Part shown: positions 1 through 5,451 of the stretch, piece after piece | Layout of the letters: each line of letters starts with the position of its first letter | Position numbering within the stretch: the stretch's first letter is position 1 | NCBI GenBank assembly: GCA_031258265.1 | Contig: JAIRNB010000306.1 | Span: 1-5,475, forward strand | DNA: 5,475 bases | Source of the DNA: Treponema sp. | GTDB taxonomy: Bacteria; Spirochaetota; Spirochaetia; Treponematales; Breznakiellaceae | Reading direction: 5' to 3' | The notes under the pieces: model-generated | Told to the model about the DNA's origin: nothing | Seen by the model: the letters and a program-made list of their open reading frames with translations, nothing else | The model's database searches: none | Position numbers and translations under genes: made by a program

Positions 1-137
1 CCACGCCATGTTGCCGGTAGCCGAATACACACGTTCAACGTTTCACGTGCCATTTTGGGGCGGGCCGCTTTCAGATGTTTCTGCCCGGGCCATTTTTTCT
101 TTCAAATTCGGAATTGCTGCTCATAAGGACGCCTATA
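1..137. other. Left flank without a supported gene
   Basis: This stretch is moderately GC-rich and then grades into AT-rich promoter DNA. Two forward frames and a short reverse-strand frame are open to the window edge, but none has a ribosome binding site, a recognisable motif or enough length to support a gene. A 5-bp GC stem (61-65 with 83-87) is followed by six T at 93-98, a weak terminator-like arrangement at best. It could be the tail of an upstream gene or plain intergenic DNA; the window does not decide. Confidence 0.4.
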
Positions 138-166
138 TTGACATTTAACTTCTTGACCCCTACAAT
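138..166 (+). promoter_or_regulatory. Sigma70-type promoter of the pot operon
   Basis: A perfect -35 hexamer TTGACA (138-143) and a -10 hexamer TACAAT (161-166, one mismatch to consensus) are separated by exactly 17 nt in AT-rich DNA. Transcription would begin near 172-175, giving a leader of about 100 nt before potA. No classical operator palindrome is visible over the core promoter. This is the only strong promoter seen upstream of the four transporter genes, so it probably drives all of them and the following DsbA-like gene. Confidence 0.75.
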
Positions 167-262
167 CATCATAGCAAAGTGTTGTATTTAGAGATAAAAC
201 ATACTAAATGCGTATTATTTATCATGATTGAGTGGTTTTTCAGCGCTTTGGCGCCGGAAAAT

Positions 263-268
263 AAGGAG
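263..268 (+). promoter_or_regulatory. Ribosome binding site deciding the potA start
   Basis: AAGGAG lies 4 nt before an in-frame GTG at 273 and 16 nt before an in-frame ATG at 285. The spacing favours GTG-273, although it is tight. The ATG at 285 has only a weak purine run (GAAGAA) close by. The longer in-frame TTG at 228 has no Shine-Dalgarno sequence. Confidence 0.55.
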
Positions 269-272
269 CGGC

Positions 273-1460
273 GTGAAGAACACAATGGGTGGGCAGGAAT
301 TGCTGCGTTTGGAGGGAATCGAAAAGCGTTTCGGCGCCGTTGAGGTCCTTAAGGGGATCGATCTTTCCGTAAATGCCGGTGAGTTTATCACCCTGCTGGG
401 TTCCTCGGGCTGCGGGAAAACCACCACCCTGCGGATCATCGCGGGACTTGAAGAGGCCGACGCCGGCCGGGTGTTCCTGGGCGGACAGGATGTGACCAAG
501 CTGGAACCTAACCGGCGGGATGTGAACATGGTTTTTCAAAATTATGCCCTGTTTCCCCACATGAATGTGGAAATGAACATTTCCTACAGCCTCCGCTTGA
601 AACACCGCCCCCGGGGGGAAATAAAAAAAGCCGTGGCGGATGTCCTGGATTTGGTACGCCTGACCGGGTATGAACGGCGGATGCCGAATGAACTTTCCGG
701 GGGACAGTGCCAGCGGGTTGCGGTGGCCCGGGCGATAGTGAACCGGCCCAAGGTACTGCTCCTGGACGAACCCCTGGGGGCGCTGGACTTACAACTCCGC
801 CGTCAGATGCAGATAGAATTGAAGGGCCTGCAAAAACACCTGGGAATTACCTTCATTTATATAACCCATGATCAGGAGGAGGCCCTGAATATGTCGGATC
901 GCATCGTGGTGATGCGGGACGGCGTGTTTGAACAGACCGGTTCCGCCTCGGATGTATACGATCGTCCCAGGACCAGTTTTGTGGCCCAATTTGTGGGGAA
1001 TGCGAATATATTGAAGGGAAGCATCGGTTCGGCGGTTCCCGGTTCCGCCGGACCTGCCGAACCGGGGGAAGCCGGGGGCAGGCAGGTCCTGATCTTTGAG
1101 CATCCCTCCGGCCGGGTCCTGATCGAAGGCGGAAAAGAGGGGCCGGGACAGGGGGTAACCCTGGCGATCCGCAGTGAATATGTAGAATTTTCGCCGGCGG
1201 CCCCTGAAACGGCCGGCAGCCTTGAGGGTTCGGCGGACCTTAGGGGGCCCCAGCCCGGGGGACCAGAGGGGCTGGCTGCGGTAATCACGGACAAAAGCTT
1301 TGCCGCCGGTCAGCTTCGTATCACCGCGGCGCTGCGGAGCGGCGGCTCCATAACGGCCAGCCGGCACGGTATTGACTCCCGGCTGCAGATCGGGCAGGAA
1401 GTACGGGTCCATTGGCCCCCTGCCCGGGCTGTCCTGGTGGACAGGGACGGCCAGGGATGA
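273..1460 (+). CDS. potA: Spermidine/putrescine-type ABC transporter ATP-binding protein (PotA-like)
   Basis: This is the cytoplasmic ATPase subunit that powers import through PotB/PotC. Numbered from GTG-273 (395 aa), it shows Walker A GSSGCGKT at 43-50, the Q-loop glutamine in VFQNYALFPH at about 89, the ABC signature LSGGQ at 141-145, Walker B VLLLDEP at 161-167, the D-loop GALD and the switch histidine in ITHD at 199. The C-terminal part (about 245-395) fits the TOBE-type regulatory domain of PotA/MalK-like ATPases. It is interrupted by two Gly/Pro/Ala-rich stretches (about 255-269 and 311-333), which make the protein slightly longer than usual for the family. The first gene of the operon, it ends in an ATGA overlap with potB. 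Starts at 285 (ATG) or 228 (TTG) are possible; 273 is chosen for its ribosome binding site. The general class is certain. The polyamine substrate is inferred from the PotC and operon resemblance. Confidence 0.93.
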   Translation: MKNTMGGQELLRLEGIEKRFGAVEVLKGIDLSVNAGEFITLLGSSGCGKTTTLRIIAGLEEADAGRVFLGGQDVTKLEPNRRDVNMVFQNYALFPHMNVEMNISYSLRLKHRPRGEIKKAVADVLDLVRLTGYERRMPNELSGGQCQRVAVARAIVNRPKVLLLDEPLGALDLQLRRQMQIELKGLQKHLGITFIYITHDQEEALNMSDRIVVMRDGVFEQTGSASDVYDRPRTSFVAQFVGNANILKGSIGSAVPGSAGPAEPGEAGGRQVLIFEHPSGRVLIEGGKEGPGQGVTLAIRSEYVEFSPAAPETAGSLEGSADLRGPQPGGPEGLAAVITDKSFAAGQLRITAALRSGGSITASRHGIDSRLQIGQEVRVHWPPARAVLVDRDGQG

Positions 1461-2389
1461 GGACCACCGGCCCTTCGCTTAAGATCCCCCCCGGAAGGAA
1501 GCGTAAACCGGCGGGATCCCTTGCGGTTTTACCGATGTACTTTTTTACCCTGGCCTTTATTCTGGGGCCCCTGATCTATATGCTGGGATTAAGCTTCATG
1601 CGGCGTTCCGGCGCCTGGGGGGTCAGTTCCGCCTTTTCCCCGCAGAACTATCTGCGGATCCTTGAGCCGGTCTATCTTGAAACCTTTATCCAGTCGGTAA
1701 GGCTGGCCCTGCTCAGTACCTCCCTGGTGGTCCTGATTGGATACCCCTTCGGTTATTTTATGGCCCGTCTCGGTCCTGTTTGGAAAGGCCGGGTCATGTT
1801 GTTCCTGATCATCCCCTTCTGGACCAATTCTCTGATGCGCCTCTACGGCTGGATCATCCTGTTCCGCGCCAACGGCGTGCTGGATTCCGCCTTGATGACC
1901 CTGGGACTCACCGTCGGACCCCTGCGCTTACTCTATACCTATCCTGCGGTGGCGACCGGCATGGTCTATGCCCTCCTGCCTTTTATGGTTTATGCCGTAT
2001 ACGCCAGCGCCGAAAAACTGGATTGGAGCCTGGTGGAGGCGGCCCGGAATCTGGGAGCCTCGAGGGTCCGGGCCTTTTTTAGCATCATCCTTCCCCTTAC
2101 CATGCCGGGCCTTTTCTCCGGGGTAATCCTCACCTTTATCCCCTCCATGGGCCTGTATTTTATCGCCGATATTCTGGGGGGAAATAAGGTCGTCCTGGTG
2201 GGCAGCCTTATTCAGGAGCAGTTGATGAAGGTCCACGACTGGCCCTTTGCCGCGGCCCTGAGTGTGGTACTTATGGCCATGACCAGCCTCTTCCTCTTTT
2301 TATACCGCCAGCTTACCCGGTCCGCGGAAAGCTGGATTTCCGCGGGAAAATTCGCCGGCCGGACCAGTATTCCGGAGGGATTGGTATGA
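1457..2389 (+). CDS. potB: Spermidine/putrescine-type ABC transporter permease (PotB-like)
   Basis: This is an inner-membrane permease subunit of 310 aa expected to pair with PotC and dock on PotA. Hydrophobic segments lie at about 22-46, 81-104, 112-136, 162-182, 208-229 and 263-285, matching the six-helix binding-protein-dependent permease fold. The EAA loop, the ATPase coupling helix, is clear at about 194-213 (EAARNLGASRVRAFFSIILP). The N-terminus has a basic cytoplasmic tail (GRKRK at 13-17). I chose ATG-1457, which forms an ATGA overlap with the potA stop and is preceded by a modest AGGGA motif. The open frame extends upstream to 1412, but that extension is only potA sequence read in another frame and is rich in Pro, Gly and Cys. 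The protein is somewhat longer than E. coli PotB, mostly at the two ends. Confidence 0.92.
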   Translation: MRTTGPSLKIPPGRKRKPAGSLAVLPMYFFTLAFILGPLIYMLGLSFMRRSGAWGVSSAFSPQNYLRILEPVYLETFIQSVRLALLSTSLVVLIGYPFGYFMARLGPVWKGRVMLFLIIPFWTNSLMRLYGWIILFRANGVLDSALMTLGLTVGPLRLLYTYPAVATGMVYALLPFMVYAVYASAEKLDWSLVEAARNLGASRVRAFFSIILPLTMPGLFSGVILTFIPSMGLYFIADILGGNKVVLVGSLIQEQLMKVHDWPFAAALSVVLMAMTSLFLFLYRQLTRSAESWISAGKFAGRTSIPEGLV

Positions 2390-3222
2390 AAAGGCTGCGG
2401 CTGCTGCCCAACCTGTATATCGGGGTGATCCTGGTTATGATGTATATACCCATCCTGCTGGTTATTCTCTATTCTTTTAACGCCAGCCGCCTGAGTTCGG
2501 TATGGGAGGGCTTTACCCTTACATGGTACCAGGAGCTTTTCAGGGACCGCAGTATGTTTCAGGCCCTGCGGAACAGCGCGGTCCTGGCCCTGCTGAGCAG
2601 TCTCTCCGCGGGTTTCATCGGGACTTTGGCGGCGGCGGGAATGGCGCGGTCCCGGCCTCCCGGCGCCGGGGCAATGGAGTACCTCGCGACCCTTCCCATC
2701 ATGGTGCCGGAGATTATCCTGGGCATGGTATTCCTCGCCTTCTTTTCGCTCCTGGCCCTGCCCTTTGGGATGTTCACCCTGGTAATCGCCCATACCGCCT
2801 TTTGTATCCCCTATGTATACCTGATGGTAAAGGCGCGCCTGGGAAGCATGGATAAAAGTTATGTGGAAGCCGCCAGGGATCTGGGGGCCGGAGAAATGCG
2901 GGCCTTTTACGATATCACCCTGCCCTTTATTTTTCCCGCGCTTATTTCCGGGATGCTCCTCTCCTTTGCCATGAGCTTTGACGATGTGATCATCAGCGTA
3001 TTTGTCACCGGGATACATACCAATACCCTTCCTATTAAAATTTACTCCCAGATAAAAACCGGCGTTACCCCAAAGACTAACGCCTTATGCACCCTGCTCT
3101 TTGCCGCTACCGTAGTCCTCGGCCTCTGTTCCGCCGCCCTCGCCCGTCACCGGGGAGTTTCGCCGGAAATACCGCGGGATTCCGTTAACAGCGAGAAAAA
3201 ATACAAAGGAGAACTGACATGA
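2386..3222 (+). CDS. potC: Spermidine/putrescine-type ABC transporter permease (PotC-like)
   Basis: This is the second inner-membrane permease, 278 aa. Hydrophobic segments occur at about 9-30, 62-86, 100-126, 128-148, 178-207 and 234-253. The EAA loop is at 161-180 (EAARDLGAGEMRAFYDITLP). Two stretches are characteristic of PotC/PotI rather than of general permeases: SFDDVIISVFVTG at about 197-209 and LPIKIYSQIKTGVTPKTNAL at about 215-234. They are the best evidence in the window for a polyamine-family transporter. The start ATG overlaps the potB stop as ATGA and has a strong GGAGGGA ribosome binding site (2374-2380, 5-nt spacing). A hydrophilic tail of about 25 residues follows the last helix. 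The stop codon again overlaps the next gene by 4 nt. Confidence 0.94.
   Translation: MKRLRLLPNLYIGVILVMMYIPILLVILYSFNASRLSSVWEGFTLTWYQELFRDRSMFQALRNSAVLALLSSLSAGFIGTLAAAGMARSRPPGAGAMEYLATLPIMVPEIILGMVFLAFFSLLALPFGMFTLVIAHTAFCIPYVYLMVKARLGSMDKSYVEAARDLGAGEMRAFYDITLPFIFPALISGMLLSFAMSFDDVIISVFVTGIHTNTLPIKIYSQIKTGVTPKTNALCTLLFAATVVLGLCSAALARHRGVSPEIPRDSVNSEKKYKGELT
3205..3211 (+). promoter_or_regulatory. Strong ribosome binding site for potD
   Basis: AAAGGAG lies 7 nt before ATG-3219, within the last codons of potC. It matters because it fixes the potD start upstream of the palindromic element. No other in-frame ATG, GTG or TTG occurs before the ATG inside the lipobox (MGTGC), and that start would remove the signal peptide. 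Confidence 0.8.
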
Positions 3223-4430
3223 AAAAAAACATTAGAGGCTTTCCCAAAACTTTAGTTTTTGGGAAAGCAGCCTTAGATTTAGAGGAAAAAGCGGCCTTCA
3301 AGCTGCTTTTTCCAAAGCCTTTCCCAAAACTAACCTCGAACCGGAGGTTCGCGTTTTGGGAAAGGCTCATTATTCTTTTTGGGGTCCTCTCCCTCGCCCT
3401 CTTTATGGGGACCGGGTGCAGTAAAGCTAAATCCGCGGCGGCTCCGTCCGGAGGGCCGGCGGGACAACTCAACCTCTTTACCTGGGCCGAGATGTTTCCC
3501 CGGGAAATTCTTGACGGATTTGAGGCTTCCACGGGTTTCCGTATTAATTATGTAAACTTCGATTATGATGAAACCATGCTGACCAAACTGGAAACCGCGG
3601 GGGGCGGTGATTACGACCTGGTGATCGCCGACGACTATATTATCGAAACCGTGATTGCCAAGGGACTTGCCCAAAAGCTGGATAAAAGCCGCCTGTCAAA
3701 CTACGGCAACATCAATCCCATTTATCAAAAACAGTTCTACGATCCCAATGACGAGTACACCGTACCCTATGGCGCCGGGGTACAAACCATTGTCTATGAT
3801 CCGGAACGGGTACCCATCACCATCGGCGCTTATGCCGACCTATGGGACCCTTCCCTGGCGGACAGCGTGGGGCTGATTGAAAACCACCGGGTCATCAACG
3901 GCCTTGCCCTGAAGGTCCTGGGGGTAAGTTACAATACCGAAGATCTTGCCCTGATCCGGGCCGCCGGAGACCGGCTGCTTACCCTGGCCCCGAATATCCG
4001 CCTTATCCGGGATGATAACCTGCAGGACGAGCTGCTTTCCGGAGAGATCGCCGCCGCTGTGATGTATACCTCCCAGGTAACCATGGCAAAACTGGAGAAT
4101 CCTGATCTCCAAGTGGTATTTCCCCGGGAAGGGATCGGGTTCGGCATCATGGCGGGTTTTATCCCCGGCAGGGCCCCAAACCCCGACGCCGCTTACGCCT
4201 TCCTTGATTATATCCTGGAAGCCCGGCGGGGGGCCCAGTGTTTTGAATTCCTGGGCTATTACAGTACCTATACCGCATCCGATCCCTACATTGCCGGGGA
4301 GTACAGGGATTTTCTCACCCTGCCCGAGGGGTTCAACATAAACATGGAGATGATCGGGAATATCAGCCCCGAGGCGGACGAAGTCCATGAGCTTATATGG
4401 ACCGCCTTTAAGGCGGCGGCGGGAAAATAG
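3219..4430 (+). CDS. potD: Polyamine-type ABC transporter substrate-binding lipoprotein (PotD-like) with in-frame repeat insertion
   Basis: This is the extracytoplasmic solute-binding subunit, predicted to be lipid-anchored. The 403-aa product has three parts. Residues 1-6 (MKKNIR) look like a native signal-peptide start. Residues 7-49 are encoded by the palindromic element and read FPK and FGK motifs. Residues 50-67 are a hydrophobic core ending in a lipobox-like MGTGC, with Cys67 as the likely acylated residue; the lipobox is loose, as tolerated in spirochetes. The mature domain begins after a Ser/Ala/Gly linker with LNLFTWAEMFP (85-95), equivalent to the start of E. coli PotD. It continues with YDLVIADDY (132-140), DPNDEYTVPYGAG (175-187) and VVFPREG (299-305). 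Two E. coli ligand residues recalled as Trp255 and Asp257 align with Gly309 and Met311, so the ligand may differ. The start is ATGA-coupled to potC. The family call is secure; the substrate is not. Confidence 0.9.
   Translation: MKKNIRGFPKTLVFGKAALDLEEKAAFKLLFPKPFPKLTSNRRFAFWERLIILFGVLSLALFMGTGCSKAKSAAAPSGGPAGQLNLFTWAEMFPREILDGFEASTGFRINYVNFDYDETMLTKLETAGGGDYDLVIADDYIIETVIAKGLAQKLDKSRLSNYGNINPIYQKQFYDPNDEYTVPYGAGVQTIVYDPERVPITIGAYADLWDPSLADSVGLIENHRVINGLALKVLGVSYNTEDLALIRAAGDRLLTLAPNIRLIRDDNLQDELLSGEIAAAVMYTSQVTMAKLENPDLQVVFPREGIGFGIMAGFIPGRAPNPDAAYAFLDYILEARRGAQCFEFLGYYSTYTASDPYIAGEYRDFLTLPEGFNINMEMIGNISPEADEVHELIWTAFKAAAGK
3232..3367 (+). repeat. Palindromic element with three hairpins, inserted in frame in potD
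   Basis: Hairpin 1 pairs GCTTTCCCAAAA (3238-3249) with 3257-3268 over a 7-nt loop. Hairpin 2 pairs GGAAAAAGC (3284-3292) with 3305-3313, extendable by three pairs including one G-U to leave a CTTCAA loop. Hairpin 3 pairs AGCCTTTCCCAAAAC (3316-3330) with its perfect complement at 3353-3367 and encloses an inner 6-bp stem (3332-3337 with 3344-3349). Arms 1 and 3 share the same core, so they can also pair with each other. TTAGAGG occurs at both 3232-3238 and 3279-3285, and AAAGCAGCCTT (3264-3274) is nearly repeated at 3288-3298. The frame stays open throughout. It resembles a short non-autonomous or coding palindromic repeat. The exact boundaries are uncertain and no second copy lies in the window. 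Confidence 0.85.
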
Positions 4431-4455
4431 GGCGCCGATCCGGGAAGGAGTTTCT

Positions 4456-4971
4456 ATGCCAAGGATGCAAATTTTTTATGATTATGAATGTCCCTTCTGT
4501 AAAAAGGGTTATGAATATCTGCTTAAATTTATCGGGGACCATCCTGAGATTGAGATAGAATGGCGGCCCGTGGAGGCGCATCCCCGTCCGGAAGATCATC
4601 CGCCCCATACGGATCTATGCGTACAAAGCTACTATATTGCCCGGGAACTGGGCGCCGACATGGCGGCTTTCCATAAAACCATGTTCCGGGCGGTGGCGGC
4701 GGAACGGCGTAATGTGGAAAGCATCGAGGTCCTGACCGATATCGTTAAGGACCTCGTGGACACCGGCGCCTTTCGCGCCGCCCTGGAGGCGGGCAAATAC
4801 GCGGAACAGGTAAGGGAAAACAACGATCTGGCCTATGAAAAGAGCGGCGTCTGGGCGGTTCCCGCATTTCGCATGATCCGGGCTGCGGTTCCGGTAAAAA
4901 AACTGGATGCGGTCGAGGGGCTCGGCGTCACCGAGGCTCAGGTGCGGGACTTCCTCTTAAGCACGGGCTAG
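4456..4971 (+). CDS. Cytoplasmic DsbA-family thioredoxin-fold oxidoreductase
   Basis: This predicted 171-aa protein begins MPRMQIFYDYECPFCKKGYE. It has a strand leading straight into a CPFC redox motif at 12-15, the usual placement in DsbA/FrnE-like proteins. A helical middle region (about 55-125) fits the DsbA insertion domain. GVWAVPAF at 131-138 carries the expected cis-proline (Pro136) facing the active site. No signal peptide is present, so it should act in the cytoplasm as a thiol-disulfide oxidoreductase or as a relative that uses the fold for another reaction. ATG-4456 is chosen because GGAAGGAG (4443-4450) lies 5 nt upstream; the frame is open back to 4387, but only inside potD. It starts 25 nt after potD and is probably cotranscribed. 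Its substrate is unknown and nothing links it directly to polyamine import. Confidence 0.87.
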   Translation: MPRMQIFYDYECPFCKKGYEYLLKFIGDHPEIEIEWRPVEAHPRPEDHPPHTDLCVQSYYIARELGADMAAFHKTMFRAVAAERRNVESIEVLTDIVKDLVDTGAFRAALEAGKYAEQVRENNDLAYEKSGVWAVPAFRMIRAAVPVKKLDAVEGLGVTEAQVRDFLLSTG

Positions 4972-5002
4972 TATCCCGGCAGCTTTAACCGTGTCGGGAT
5001 AC
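4971..5002 (+). terminator. Hairpin after the DsbA-like gene, possible transcript end
   Basis: GTATCCCG (4971-4978) pairs perfectly with CGGGATAC (4995-5002). The stem can extend to 11 bp with one G-U pair around a 10-nt loop, and it begins on the last base of the stop codon. There is no T-tract downstream, so it is not a canonical rho-independent terminator. It may stabilise the 3' end of the mRNA or mark a processed end of the pot operon transcript. Confidence 0.4.
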
Positions 5003-5096
5003 GAGTACCTTGTAAAGGCTAAAGGACAGGATAGAGAGCAAAAACAGCGAAGAAGAATTTTTAACCACTCTCCTATATGCTATTATATTGGGTATG

Positions 5097-5105
5097 TGGT
5101 ATAAT
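5097..5105 (+). promoter_or_regulatory. Extended -10 promoter of the mntA-hepT pair
   Basis: A consensus TATAAT (5100-5105) is preceded by TG at 5097-5098, forming an extended -10 element. No good -35 hexamer is visible 16-18 nt upstream, which extended -10 promoters tolerate. Transcription would start near 5112, leaving a leader of only about 15 nt before mntA. The sequence is in the AT-rich segment, so chance matches are more likely than in the upstream DNA. Confidence 0.55.
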
Positions 5106-5116
5106 ATGAAATATTA
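5102..5116. promoter_or_regulatory. Inverted repeat overlapping the mntA promoter, possible operator
   Basis: TAATAT (5102-5107) and ATATTA (5111-5116) form a perfect 6-bp inverted repeat around a GAA spacer. The repeat covers the end of the -10 box, the predicted start site and the first bases of the ribosome binding region (AAGGAG, 5116-5121). A repressor bound here would block initiation. The high AT content makes a chance origin possible. Confidence 0.35.
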
Positions 5117-5127
5117 AGGAGAAATTT

Positions 5128-5451
5128 ATGAATACCATTGAAAAGTTACAAAAGAATGGTGTTTTTATCAATTATGATAATATTGTAACCATTTGTAAAA
5201 AATATTTTATAAATGAATTGTCTATATTTGGTTCATCGCTTCGCGATGATTTTAATAAAGATAGTGATATAGATATCTTGGTATCTTTTAATAAAGGATC
5301 GAACATAACTCTGTTTGATATTATTGAATTGGAAAAAGAATTTTCTGAATTGCTAGACAGGGAAGTAGATATTGTTGAAAAAGAAGCATTAAAAAATCCA
5401 ATACGAAAAGATAGAATTCTATCAACGCGGGAGATCATTTATGCCGCTTAA
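5128..5451 (+). CDS. mntA: MNT-domain nucleotidyltransferase antitoxin (MntA-like)
   Basis: This is a 107-aa minimal nucleotidyltransferase. The catalytic signature is intact: G35-S36, ten residues, then D47-I-D49 (within GSSLRDDFNKDSDIDILV), with a probable third acidic metal ligand at D81 in REVDIVEKEAL. Proteins of this family act as the antitoxin of HEPN/MNT pairs. In characterised MntA-HepT systems they inactivate the HEPN ribonuclease by transferring AMP to a tyrosine. ATG-5128 has a strong AAGGAG site (5116-5121) 6 nt upstream. The gene overlaps the next start codon by 11 nt, as is typical of coupled antitoxin-toxin pairs. Base composition is far more AT-rich than in the transporter genes, which suggests acquisition by transfer. 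Confidence 0.88.
   Translation: MNTIEKLQKNGVFINYDNIVTICKKYFINELSIFGSSLRDDFNKDSDIDILVSFNKGSNITLFDIIELEKEFSELLDREVDIVEKEALKNPIRKDRILSTREIIYAA

Noticed and set aside
61..98. GC stem followed by six T, resembling a rho-independent terminator of an upstream gene
   Set aside because: The stem is only 5 bp with a 17-nt loop and is separated from the T-run, so it is too weak to call.
208..231. Seven-codon upstream reading frame (MRIIYHD) in the potA leader, reminiscent of regulatory leader peptides
   Set aside because: It has no adequate ribosome binding site, no pausing motif and no terminator or anti-terminator structure after it.
224..343. 39-codon frame starting MIEWFFSAL and overlapping the potA start in another frame
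   Set aside because: No Shine-Dalgarno sequence precedes it, and most of its length is simply potA coding DNA read out of frame.
2212..3018. Long reverse-strand open frame opposite potB/potC
   Set aside because: It is a shadow of GC-rich permease genes, has no ribosome binding site, and its translation is rich in Gly, His, Gln and Lys without any domain pattern.
3185..3532. Reverse-strand open frame across the palindromic element
   Set aside because: It arises because the element is open on both strands. It lacks a start signal, and its C-terminal half is antisense to the well-supported potD.
4402..4416. Near-perfect palindrome CCGCCTTTAAGGCGG at the end of potD
   Set aside because: The loop is only three bases, there is no T-tract, and it lies in Ala/Lys codons before the stop, so composition explains it.
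5233..5249. Seven-bp perfect hairpin TCATCGC-TTC-GCGATGA over the mntA active-site codons
   Set aside because: It lies in the conserved GSSLRDD coding sequence. A single short hairpin there can arise by chance and has no supporting context.
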